Source: Candidatus Hydrogenedentota bacterium (GTDB taxonomy: Bacteria; Hydrogenedentota; Hydrogenedentia; Hydrogenedentales; CAITNO01). Taken from it: a stretch of 7,386 nt of DNA. A program made the position numbers and the translations under genes. Under the pieces are notes generated by a model. It had not been told where the DNA came from, did not search any database, and saw only the letters and a list, made by a program, of their open reading frames with translations. Location: positions 1 to 7,386 of the forward strand of contig JAKLHG010000188.1 in the NCBI GenBank assembly GCA_022710255.1, written 5' to 3'. Shown here in pieces: positions 1 through 5,988 of this stretch (the stretch's first letter is position 1; every line of letters starts with the position of its first letter).

Positions 1-2
1 CC

Positions 3-770
3 CGGGAGAAGGTGGACAAATACCGCGAGGTGCGCCGGGAATACGATCCCATCTATAACTGGTTGTTTACGGACGGACGGTTCACCCCCGATATGCGTTT
101 CCTGCAGAAAGCTGCGGTGCTTGCGGAACTCGAAAGGGATCTCATCGCCATTCAGTCCGGGGCACGGATCATGGATGCCCAGGCGGTCCGCGAAGAATAT
201 GGCATTCACCCGACCATGAATTGCCCCGACGTAGACGCCGCTTTTGCCATGGAAAAGCGCATCCTGGAAATCCGGGATGAGGGCGATTCCAGCGGCGGCC
301 TCGTGGAAGTGGTTGCCACGGGATTGCCTGTCGGCCTGGGCGAGCCGGTCTTTCAAAAGCTGGACGGGGAACTCGGACGCATGATGAGTATCGGCACCAT
401 CAAGGCAGTGGAAATTGGCGCCGGCTACGCTGTAAAAGACATGCGCGGTTCTGAAGACAATGACCAAATCCGCGCGAAAGACGGCGAGGTCTATTTCGAA
501 TCCAACCATGCCGGCGGTGTGACCGGTGGCCTGGCCACCGCCCAGCCACTGATTGTACGGCTCGCGGTCAAACCCACCCCGACCATTGCCAAGGATCAGC
601 GGACAATCGACAAGGTGTCCGTGGAGAACGCCGTGCTGAGCGCCGTGACCCGACGCGACCCAACGATCGTAGCGCGGGTCTGGCCGGTGGCCGAGGCCTT
701 TACCGCGCTAATTCTTCTTGACCTGTACGTACAACATCTCGGCTACCGGGCGCTTTGGTGCGGCAAGTGA
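3..770 (+). CDS. aroC: Chorismate synthase, C-terminal part (5' end outside window)
   Basis: Chorismate synthase converts 5-enolpyruvylshikimate-3-phosphate to chorismate, the last shikimate-pathway step, using reduced FMN in the cytoplasm. The open frame runs in from the left edge, so the GTG at 12 is not a real start. 255 residues are visible. Family segments appear in order: NCPD followed by an acidic EGDSSGG stretch, then GLPVGLGEPVFQKLD, the MSI...AVEIG...RGSEDND region, SNHAGG(V)TGG with the following VKPT, and the C-terminal RRDPTIVARVWPVAEA. The N-terminal flavin/substrate elements (first catalytic His, GRSSARET) must lie upstream. The roughly 72 residues before NCPD are charged and probably helical. 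They do not resemble the matching part of the E. coli enzyme, which suggests a lineage-specific insertion. The gene ends in TGA and faces the GLUG gene, 97 nt away. Identity is very secure; only the insertion is uncertain. Confidence 0.96.
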   Translation, partial: REKVDKYREVRREYDPIYNWLFTDGRFTPDMRFLQKAAVLAELERDLIAIQSGARIMDAQAVREEYGIHPTMNCPDVDAAFAMEKRILEIRDEGDSSGGLVEVVATGLPVGLGEPVFQKLDGELGRMMSIGTIKAVEIGAGYAVKDMRGSEDNDQIRAKDGEVYFESNHAGGVTGGLATAQPLIVRLAVKPTPTIAKDQRTIDKVSVENAVLSAVTRRDPTIVARVWPVAEAFTALILLDLYVQHLGYRALWCGK

Positions 771-830
771 TGCTGACGCCCGGCAGTTGAGGATGCCTGC
801 CCGGTGAACTGTTCGCGCCAACCAGGATTC

Positions 831-849
831 CCGGCGCTGCTGCCGCCGG
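831..849. other. GC-rich hairpin in convergent gap between aroC and the GLUG gene
   Basis: The 97-nt gap between the two convergent genes (771-867) contains a perfect 6-bp inverted repeat, CCGGCG with CGCCGG, around a 7-nt loop. Neither side is followed by a T-run, so it is not a classical intrinsic terminator. It could still help to stop or stabilise converging transcripts. A weaker GGCAG/CTGCC pair lies just to its left. I see nothing else in this gap. Confidence 0.25.
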
Positions 850-867
850 AAGACGATCGCTGTTGCG

Positions 868-2838
868 TTAGGGCGCCAGTTCCCAGCAAAGCGGGGGAGA
901 TGCCTCGGACACGAAGAAATACCGTTCCCCTTCCTGCCAGAGATAAGCGGCGCGTATGGCATAGGCGATGGGATTGGCACCCAGCTGCCAGCCCGAAAGA
1001 TACTTTATGGCTTCCCCAAGCACCATCCGGAAGTCTTGGTTCAAGTCCGCCGGATGAATCGCGGGGAGGAAGTTGCCGCGCAGGTAGGGATACCCGCCGT
1101 TTACCAGTCCGCCCACATCATCCGCCCAGGTATCAACAAAATCCCAGGCAACATAGGTATTGGCGGCGAAAGGATGGGTCATTTCCTCCGTGGTGCGTCC
1201 CTCTCCTCCCGCACTCCATGTCCGTCTTGTGGTGTCCTTGTCCCAATAGGACATGGTGACCGCACCTCCGACGTTACTGCCGACCAGTCCGCCGGTGGAA
1301 TGGCTCCCCTTAACTTCGCCGATGGCGAAACACGAGGAGATTGTGCCTTCATTACTCCCCACCAGCCCCCCGGCAGTGTTATTGCTGGAAACAGTCCCTG
1401 TGGCGTAACACGCCAGAATGGCGCCTCTGCTGTTCTGCCCGATCAGGCCCCCGGCATACAGGGTGCCATTGACATCGACCGATGCGCGGCAGTAACGTAT
1501 CGTGCCGCTGTTAAAGGCGACCAGGCCACCAATATAATAAGAGCTGACCGCTACTTTTCCCGTGACATAACAGGAGTCCACCGTGCCTCCGTGATTTTCT
1601 CCCACCAGGCCGCCAGCAAACTTCCAACCTGTCATATCCACGGATTCAGCACCGAGGCGATAGATCGCCCCCCCCGTATCCAAATAGCCGAAAAGGCCTA
1701 TACCCTGATTCCCCGGCATATTAATCCGGCCATTGCGCAAGACGTGGTCGTTGCCATTAAACACGCCGCTAAAGGGAATGACGCTGTTACCCACGGGTTC
1801 CAGTGGCGCCGTATTGGATTCATCCGCCAAATCGATGTCCTCTATCAGGAGGAAATGTTTATTCCAGTCTTCCGCATCGGCACACAGGCCCGCCCAGTCC
1901 ACCACACTGCCGATTTGGTAGGGATCCGTTGTCGCACCGGTGCCGCCGCTATATTTGGCGGGGGTAACATGCACCCGCAGGCAGGGATACCCGGCATTCA
2001 AGAGGTATTCCGGATCATCGACCCAGGTCGCGCCGAAGTCCCAACCCGCATAGGTGTCCACCATGTAGGGATAGGTCATCTCTGCGGTGGCGTGTCCCGC
2101 TCCTCCAGCACTTTCCGACAGCCCGGAGACTTCCACGTCCCAGTAACTCAACGTGACCGAACCTCCCTCGTCGCCGCCCACGAGGCCGCCGAGGACTCCG
2201 CTGCCCGCCACGGAGACCGCGGCATAACACGAGGCAACCATACCGCTGTTGTATCCCAGCAGGCCGCCAGCATCGTTTCCTGCCACAGCCCCCCGGGCGT
2301 AACAGGAGGTGACGGCACCGCCGAAGTTATACCCGACCAGGCCCCCGCTGGTATCGCCGGTCACGGCGATACCAGAAACATAACAGGAGGAAACCGTCCC
2401 TTTATTGATGCCGACCAGGCCGCCGGTATTCCCGCTGCCTGTTATAAACGCCATTTCCAGGCCCAGGTTGCGGATTTCGCCGTCCGTGTTGACACACCCA
2501 AACAGCCCGGCGCTGTCATTTTCAGAACCGGTGATTTCAGCGTTGCGCAGGGCATGGCCCGCGCCGTCGAAGACGCCTGAAAAACAGGCGAATTCAGTGC
2601 CTACCGGAGTTATTACATTCGTATTGGACTCTCCGGCAAAGTCAATGTCTTCCAACAAAATAAAATGTTTGTTCCAGTTTTCCGTCTCAGCCGTCAACTG
2701 CATCCAGTCCGCCGCGTTTCCGATTTTATACGGGTCGGCTTCAGTGCCCGCGCCGCCGCTATACACCAAGGCTTCCGCCGTGGCGGTAAGAACTAGTACG
2801 GCCATCAGCACCACTGTTAAAGTCGCTCCTGTTTTCAA
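868..2838 (-). CDS. Exported GLUG-repeat protein with C-terminal EF-hand/dockerin-like domain
   Basis: This is a 656-residue predicted secreted or surface protein of unknown ligand. The chosen TTG start (2836-2838) has AGGAGA 6 nt upstream. It places a classic signal peptide at the N-terminus: Lys2, a hydrophobic core at about 7-19, and probable AEA cleavage after residue 23. Two homologous halves follow. Residues 24-293 carry four GLUG repeats (GGLVG-x-N-x-G...SCY type) and residues 294-590 carry five. Each half opens with YSGG-x-G...DPY-IG and closes with a SYWD...GYP-LR block. These repeats are known from adhesin-like and cell-surface proteins and probably form a beta-rich stack. Residues 594-656 form a separate tail with an EF-hand-like loop (D598, N600, D602, E609) and end in PPLCWELAP. 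An ATG at 2952 would add 38 residues before the signal peptide but overlaps a predicted -10 box. The gene has its own promoter and diverges from the lipoprotein gene. Family call is sure; binding partner and anchoring are unknown. Confidence 0.9.
   Translation of the reverse strand: MKTGATLTVVLMAVLVLTATAEALVYSGGAGTEADPYKIGNAADWMQLTAETENWNKHFILLEDIDFAGESNTNVITPVGTEFACFSGVFDGAGHALRNAEITGSENDSAGLFGCVNTDGEIRNLGLEMAFITGSGNTGGLVGINKGTVSSCYVSGIAVTGDTSGGLVGYNFGGAVTSCYARGAVAGNDAGGLLGYNSGMVASCYAAVSVAGSGVLGGLVGGDEGGSVTLSYWDVEVSGLSESAGGAGHATAEMTYPYMVDTYAGWDFGATWVDDPEYLLNAGYPCLRVHVTPAKYSGGTGATTDPYQIGSVVDWAGLCADAEDWNKHFLLIEDIDLADESNTAPLEPVGNSVIPFSGVFNGNDHVLRNGRINMPGNQGIGLFGYLDTGGAIYRLGAESVDMTGWKFAGGLVGENHGGTVDSCYVTGKVAVSSYYIGGLVAFNSGTIRYCRASVDVNGTLYAGGLIGQNSRGAILACYATGTVSSNNTAGGLVGSNEGTISSCFAIGEVKGSHSTGGLVGSNVGGAVTMSYWDKDTTRRTWSAGGEGRTTEEMTHPFAANTYVAWDFVDTWADDVGGLVNGGYPYLRGNFLPAIHPADLNQDFRMVLGEAIKYLSGWQLGANPIAYAIRAAYLWQEGERYFFVSEASPPLCWELAP
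871..1059 (-). other. C-terminal EF-hand/dockerin-like tail domain of the GLUG protein
   Basis: Residues 594-656 are free of GLUG repeats and begin right after the last GYPYLR block. The 12-residue loop DLNQDFRMVLGE has acidic or amide ligands at EF-hand positions 1, 3, 5 and 12, followed by a helix (AIKYLSGW). This is the pattern of half a dockerin module. The rest (PIAYAIRAAYLWQ...PPLCWELAP) has conserved-looking aromatics. From memory, similar tails end many exported proteins of Hydrogenedentes-like bacteria, which suggests a shared sorting or docking role. That role is inferred. Confidence 0.55.
1075..2769 (-). repeat. Two-fold internal duplication with nine GLUG repeats
   Basis: Within the GLUG protein, residues 24-293 (about 1960-2769) and 294-588 (about 1075-1959) are homologous copies. 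Corresponding landmarks are exactly 270 residues apart through the first part: WNKHF at 55 and 325, GVF(D/N)G at 88 and 358, GLFG at 111 and 381, and the first GGLVG at 139 and 409. After that the second copy contains one extra GLUG repeat, so the closing SYWD blocks are 299 residues apart. The copies have diverged clearly at protein level, so the duplication is not recent. Confidence 0.85.
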
Positions 2839-2844
2839 GGCAGT

Positions 2845-2850
2845 TCTCCT
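2845..2850 (-). promoter_or_regulatory. Shine-Dalgarno site that fixes the TTG start of the GLUG gene
   Basis: On the minus strand AGGAGA is followed after 6 nt by TTG, AAA, ACA, giving a signal peptide directly at the N-terminus. This near-perfect ribosome site is the main argument for starting at 2838 instead of 2952. Confidence 0.75.
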
Positions 2851-2950
2851 GTAGATTCTCGTTTCATCTGATTTCCGCCACCATGGCTGTGGAGCATCAG
2901 CGACTCCTGTACAAGGAACATTGTAGTTATTTTTGGATGCTTTGTCTACC

Positions 2951-2978
2951 ATAATAGCCCCCGGTCTTATCTTGTCTA
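2951..2978 (-). promoter_or_regulatory. Candidate sigma-70 promoter of the GLUG gene
   Basis: Reading the minus strand, a TAGACA -35 element (2973-2978) and a TATTAT -10 element (2951-2956) are separated by 16 nt. Each matches the consensus at 5 of 6 positions. Transcription would begin near 2944, giving a leader of about 105 nt before the TTG start. The alternative ATG at 2950-2952 overlaps the -10 box, so it would lie outside this transcript. Confidence 0.5.
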
Positions 2979-3069
2979 TTCTACTGTAATATTAAGGTTC
3001 CCGTGTTTTGATCATGCATCGGCCATACTGATCCCGGTCGGCAATAGTGCCATGTGAACTGTAAGAGAG

Positions 3070-3094
3070 ACACCCTGCGAAGAGCGCCGGGTGT
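3070..3094. repeat. 25-nt inverted repeat upstream of the lipoprotein gene (possible operator)
   Basis: ACACCC pairs with GGGTGT, then after one T/C mismatch GCG pairs with CGC around an AAGAG loop, giving nine pairs with one internal mismatch. It ends 16 nt before the predicted -35 element of the lipoprotein gene. It has no T-run on either side, so a regulator-binding site or a leader hairpin is more likely than a terminator. No regulator can be named. Confidence 0.35.
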
Positions 3095-3110
3095 ACTGAG
3101 GGTTGTGGAT

Positions 3111-3140
3111 TTGTGATTTGCCCGCTGTTCAAAGTATAGT
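3111..3140 (+). promoter_or_regulatory. Candidate sigma-70 promoter of the lipoprotein gene
   Basis: TTGTGA (3111-3116, 4 of 6 consensus bases) and TATAGT (3135-3140, 5 of 6) are separated by 18 nt. Only 7 nt separate the -10 box from the ATG at 3148. The predicted start of transcription therefore falls on or next to the start codon, implying a leaderless or nearly leaderless mRNA. The match is moderate and an upstream promoter cannot be excluded. Confidence 0.35.
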
Positions 3141-3147
3141 GACCTCC

Positions 3148-4170
3148 ATGAAACGTTATGCTGCATATATTGGTTTGAGTGTGATGTCCTGCCTCGTGCT
3201 ACTGGCTCTTTGCGCCTGTTCAACCGGTGCGAACAAAGACAAACCATCTCCCGTGGACACTACAGCGCCTCCCGTGCAAAAACCCGTCTTCCCGGCGGTT
3301 ACGTTTACTCATGAGATGAGTCCTGTGGGCGATATGATGCGTGCGTTCGGGGAGCAGGCGGGCGGTGGATTTGTGCTGATGAGCGGCCTGGAAGAACGGG
3401 CGGTTCCAAAGGTGGAATTTCAAAAACAACCTTATGAACAGGCTATCGCGCATTTTGCATCCGCCGTGGACTGTATCTATATGCATACCCCTTATTACTA
3501 CCTGGTGGTGCCCCCGGAATATCAGCAGTTGGAAACCGTTTCGCTGGCGGCCAAACTTAATACAACGTATGCGTCCATGAACGTAAGCGCCGCATTCGGG
3601 GCCAAGACGGAATTGTTCATTGTGCTGGCAGCCTTGAGTGAGAGCCTTGATATAACCGTTGTCGCGGATAATTTCATCGCGGAGTCCTGCTGCGGCGAGG
3701 TTCACTTGCCCGAGGCGCCGTTGGCGGTTATTTTGGAGGCGATACTGCAGTCGGCGCGCATCCCATCCGATACGCTTGTGGTGGAGAGTACACCGGAGTA
3801 CATCTTTCTGCGGGCGGCGCACAATGAAAGCCAGGCTTCTTTACGTCTGGATACAGGGTCATTAACCGCCGAACAGTCCGCCCTTCTGGACAAAGAAGTT
3901 TCACTCAGTCTCCCCGGCGTTCCCGGCGACCAGGAAGGGCTCATTTTCGCCTTCCGGCCGATAGCGTTACGTGAAGCCTTATATCCGGTGTCAGAGCAGC
4001 TGGGGGTCAAGGTGGTGGCGCGGCGAGGCCTTGTGGACATTCCTGTCAATCCGGTGGTGATTAAAAGAGTACGGTTGGAAACGGCGATGAACCTGTTAAT
4101 TCGGCAATGGCCATTGGCAGGATTTTGCTGGGAATTGCAGGCGGACCGGATTTTGCTGCGGGAGCAATAG
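3148..4170 (+). CDS. Lipoprotein with three tandem STN-like (secretin/TonB N-terminus) modules
   Basis: This is a 340-residue predicted lipoprotein of unknown function. The ATG at 3148 gives a lipoprotein signal: MKRY, a hydrophobic stretch at 7-23, then a lipobox LCAC with Cys24 as the lipid site. A TTG at 3103 keeps the frame open but would bury this signal behind 15 residues. A Pro/Thr-rich linker (26-49) leads to three units of about 75-80 residues, at roughly 50-125, 147-224 and 265-340. Each has a beta-alpha-beta-beta-alpha-beta pattern: a strand, a helix with spaced Leu/Ala, a VV(A/L) strand, a P-x-V strand, a second helix, and a final hydrophobic strand. This matches the STN fold of secretins and TonB-dependent transducers. 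No secretin barrel follows and no TonB receptor is adjacent, so a role as a periplasmic pilotin- or scaffold-like partner is only a guess. No Shine-Dalgarno site precedes the ATG. The gene is single and convergent with dut, 6 nt away. Confidence 0.85.
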   Translation: MKRYAAYIGLSVMSCLVLLALCACSTGANKDKPSPVDTTAPPVQKPVFPAVTFTHEMSPVGDMMRAFGEQAGGGFVLMSGLEERAVPKVEFQKQPYEQAIAHFASAVDCIYMHTPYYYLVVPPEYQQLETVSLAAKLNTTYASMNVSAAFGAKTELFIVLAALSESLDITVVADNFIAESCCGEVHLPEAPLAVILEAILQSARIPSDTLVVESTPEYIFLRAAHNESQASLRLDTGSLTAEQSALLDKEVSLSLPGVPGDQEGLIFAFRPIALREALYPVSEQLGVKVVARRGLVDIPVNPVVIKRVRLETAMNLLIRQWPLAGFCWELQADRILLREQ

Positions 4171-4178
4171 TCTTTTTT
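4153..4178 (+). terminator. Weak intrinsic terminator at the end of the lipoprotein gene
   Basis: TTGCT (4153-4157) pairs with AGCAA (4163-4167) around a GCGGG loop. Five nt later comes a run of six T (4173-4178). The stem overlaps the last codons of the gene and the T-run reaches the dut stop codon. A 5-bp stem set back from its T-run is weak, but no other candidate exists between these tightly convergent genes. Confidence 0.3.
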
Positions 4179-4629
4179 ATACGCCGGTATGTCCGAAACC
4201 GCCACTGCCCCGCGCGGTATCGTCAAGCCGGGCCACCTGGTTCCAGTGCACCCGCGCCACAGAAGCCACGACCAGTTGCGCGATGCGGTCACCCCGCCGG
4301 ATGGTGAAGGGGGCGTCCCCGAGATTGACCAGCAGCACCTTTACTTCACCGCGGTAATCCGCGTCTATCGTTCCGGGGCTGTTTATCATGCTGATGCCGT
4401 TGCGCAGCGCCAGCCCGCTTCTGGGCCGAACCTGCCCTTCATAGCCGGGCGGAATGGCGATGCACAATCCGGTGGGTACGGCCGCGCGTTGTCCGGGCCG
4501 CAGCACGAGATCTTCGGTCACGGCGGCGCGCAGGTCCAGGCCGCTCGCATGTTCGGTTTCATAGGCGGGCAGGGGCATGTCTTCGCAACCTTGCAATTGC
4601 TGAATGGTAATGTGAAGGTGCGCGTCCAT
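4177..4629 (-). CDS. dut: Deoxyuridine 5'-triphosphate nucleotidohydrolase (dUTPase)
   Basis: This enzyme hydrolyses dUTP to dUMP and pyrophosphate, keeping uracil out of DNA and supplying dUMP for thymidylate synthesis. It is cytoplasmic, a homotrimer in this family, and Mg-dependent. The 150-residue product has the usual length and all five trimeric dUTPase motifs: SGLDLRA (29-35, with the metal-linked Asp32), PRSGLA (69-74), GTIDADYRGE (86-95, with catalytic-type Asp89 and the Tyr92 that selects deoxyribose), GDRIAQ (113-118), and the P-loop-like C-terminal arm RGSGGFGHTG (140-149). The arm has His where many relatives have Ser. The ATG at 4629 shares its A with the TGA stop of the upstream peptidase gene, so the two are probably translationally coupled. 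The frame stays open further upstream inside the peptidase gene, but that extension has no dUTPase homology. Identification is secure. Confidence 0.97.
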   Translation of the reverse strand: MDAHLHITIQQLQGCEDMPLPAYETEHASGLDLRAAVTEDLVLRPGQRAAVPTGLCIAIPPGYEGQVRPRSGLALRNGISMINSPGTIDADYRGEVKVLLVNLGDAPFTIRRGDRIAQLVVASVARVHWNQVARLDDTARGSGGFGHTGV

Positions 4630-5894
4630 CACAATTCTATTCCATTGACCGCATCCGTTCCCTCCGGACCCAGGAGCAGCAGGGCGCAGGTATCCTTCGT
4701 AAGGGACTGCCTGGCGTATTCCAGCAGGTTCTCCGCGGTTACGGCGTTGATATTCGCGATAATCTCCGGAACAGGTGGAATTCGATTCTGGAAGAGCACC
4801 CCTTTGGCCATGTACGCCATGCGTGTATGGGTGCCTTCCATCGCCATCAATACCGAACCCTTCAACTGCTGGCGCACGCATTCCAGTTCGTCTTCTTTCA
4901 AGGGATGCTCCCGGATGCGCCGAAGTTCATCAAAGGTCAGTGACAGCGCACGCTCGCAATTCTGGGGCGCCACGGCCTCATAGATGCCCATCATGCCGGT
5001 GTGGATGTGGCTGGTATGATAAGCGTATACACTGTACGCCAGCCCTTCCTTTTCACGAATGATTTCAAACAGGCGCGCCGTGCCGCCACCGCCCAACGCA
5101 CCGGCCAGCATGTTGCACTTGAACCTGTCGTTGTCTGTGGCTGAGGGCCCCGGGAAGGCGATGCCGATGTGAATCTGGGAAATGGGGCGTTCGGCAATTT
5201 TGATGCCGGACTGGAAACGGGGCCTATCCGATATGGCTGGAGCGGGAGCGTCTTTCTTCCCGCACATGGCCGTTTCCACCCTGCGCAGCACCTCCTCTTC
5301 ATCGAACTTCCCGGCAATGGAAAACACCATGTTTGAAGGCGTGTACCAGGTATCGTAAAAACGCTTGAAGTCTTCCGTCCCAAAGGCGGCCACAGTCCCG
5401 GCATAACCGGATACCGGCCTGCCCAGGGGGTGATCGGGCCAGTGATACTCCGATAGCAGGTCATGGGAGAGTTCATCGGGCGTGTCTTCTATGGAGGCGA
5501 TTTCTTCAAGAATGACGCCGCGCTCTTTCTCAATGTCCTCAAAAAGGGAGTTATTCAACAGGTCGAACAGCACATCGAGTCCCGCGCCCACATGCTCCTC
5601 CAGCATGCGCACATAGAGATTTGTGTACTCCCGTGAGGTGCCCGCGTTTATATACCCGCCGCGGCGTTCGATGTCGTCCATAATCTGGTGTACCGTGCGC
5701 GTCCGGGTTCCCTTGAAAAACATGTGCTCGAGGAAATGGGCAAGTCCGGCCTGCGCGGGCGTTTCCGCCGCAGAACCTGTCTTTATATAAACCCCTGCGG
5801 TAGCCGAATGGACATAAGGCAACCGTTCCATGGCGATGGTAAAGCCATTATCCAATCGGTGAATCTTGATATCTGAATGCGGGAGATCGTTCAC
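4629..5894 (-). CDS. M16-family zinc metallopeptidase (processing-peptidase-like)
   Basis: This is a 421-residue single-chain M16 (pitrilysin/insulinase superfamily) peptidase of the short mitochondrial-processing-peptidase-like type (M16B). The inverted zinc motif HFLEH is at 53-57 (His53, Glu56 as base, His57), with the third ligand at Glu130/131 in VILEEI. The substrate-side GGYINAGTSREYT segment is at 79-91. The second, non-catalytic half carries the family REKEGLAYSV block with the Arg280/Tyr287 pair. All active-site residues are present, so it should be active. No signal peptide is visible, so it is probably cytoplasmic. Relatives in Bacillus and clostridia lie downstream of pnp, as here, and their physiological substrates are poorly known. 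The start is GTG at 5894, with AGAGGT 6 nt upstream. A strong hairpin separates it from pnp, and dut follows with a one-base overlap. Confidence 0.95.
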   Translation of the reverse strand: MNDLPHSDIKIHRLDNGFTIAMERLPYVHSATAGVYIKTGSAAETPAQAGLAHFLEHMFFKGTRTRTVHQIMDDIERRGGYINAGTSREYTNLYVRMLEEHVGAGLDVLFDLLNNSLFEDIEKERGVILEEIASIEDTPDELSHDLLSEYHWPDHPLGRPVSGYAGTVAAFGTEDFKRFYDTWYTPSNMVFSIAGKFDEEEVLRRVETAMCGKKDAPAPAISDRPRFQSGIKIAERPISQIHIGIAFPGPSATDNDRFKCNMLAGALGGGGTARLFEIIREKEGLAYSVYAYHTSHIHTGMMGIYEAVAPQNCERALSLTFDELRRIREHPLKEDELECVRQQLKGSVLMAMEGTHTRMAYMAKGVLFQNRIPPVPEIIANINAVTAENLLEYARQSLTKDTCALLLLGPEGTDAVNGIEL

Positions 5895-5900
5895 GGTAAA

Positions 5901-5906
5901 ACCTCT
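5901..5906 (-). promoter_or_regulatory. Shine-Dalgarno site of the M16 peptidase gene
   Basis: On the minus strand AGAGGT lies 6 nt before the GTG at 5894. It supports this non-ATG start, which also puts the conserved IHRLDNGF...Y-KTGS segment at the usual distance from the N-terminus. Confidence 0.65.
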
Positions 5907-5930
5907 TGCTTGGCCGCTTTGAAATAATAA

Positions 5931-5959
5931 GGGTTGTCACGCGTAGGCCGTGACAACCC
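5931..5959 (-). terminator. Intrinsic terminator after pnp
   Basis: A perfect 11-bp stem, GGGTTGTCACG with CGTGACAACCC, encloses a 7-nt loop. In the minus direction it is followed directly by TTATTATTT and preceded by an A-rich stretch. It sits 29 nt after the pnp stop codon and ends 36 nt before the M16 peptidase start. It should end most pnp transcripts, or cap their 3' end. I found no good promoter between it and the peptidase gene, so peptidase and dut may depend on read-through. Confidence 0.8.
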
Positions 5960-5988
5960 GGTGTTTTCATTTGTACAAAGAGACACGG

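Larger units (their letters stand above)
2839..3147. other. Divergent intergenic region, 309 nt
   Basis: This region lies between the start of the GLUG gene and the start of the lipoprotein gene, which point away from each other. It contains a candidate sigma-70 promoter for each gene, at 2951-2978 (-) and 3111-3140 (+), and a 25-nt imperfect inverted repeat at 3070-3094. Open frames crossing it (for example 2953-3147 on the minus strand) lack recognisable protein features. I see no RNA gene here. Confidence 0.7.

Noticed and set aside
831..849. aroC/GLUG gap hairpin as a bidirectional intrinsic terminator
   Set aside because: The stem is only 6 bp and neither side is followed by a T-run, so it is listed only as a hairpin.
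1036..2580. Long plus-strand open frame (514 codons) opposite the GLUG gene
   Set aside because: It lies wholly antisense to a gene with a clear signal peptide, repeat domains and ribosome site. Its repetitive Gly/Ala/His/Arg composition is what the reverse complement of GLUG repeats produces, and it shows no domain of its own.
3103..3147. Upstream TTG start for the lipoprotein
   Set aside because: It would place 15 residues before a textbook lipoprotein signal peptide and overlaps the predicted promoter.
2981..3247. Minus-strand open frame across the divergent region
   Set aside because: It overlaps the lipoprotein signal-peptide region, covers the candidate + strand promoter and inverted repeat, and has no recognisable protein features.
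4630..4881. N-terminal extension of dUTPase into the peptidase gene
   Set aside because: The frame is open but has no dUTPase homology, and the ATG at 4629 gives the normal family length and a stop/start overlap typical of coupled genes.
4189..4983. Plus-strand open frame (264 codons) opposite dut and the peptidase
   Set aside because: It is antisense to two genes with complete catalytic motifs and has no motif of its own.
5924..5957. Promoter for the peptidase gene using TTGTCA in the hairpin and the following TATTAT
   Set aside because: The spacing between the two boxes is about 21 nt, too long for a normal sigma-70 promoter, and the elements are better explained as the terminator stem and its T-rich tail.
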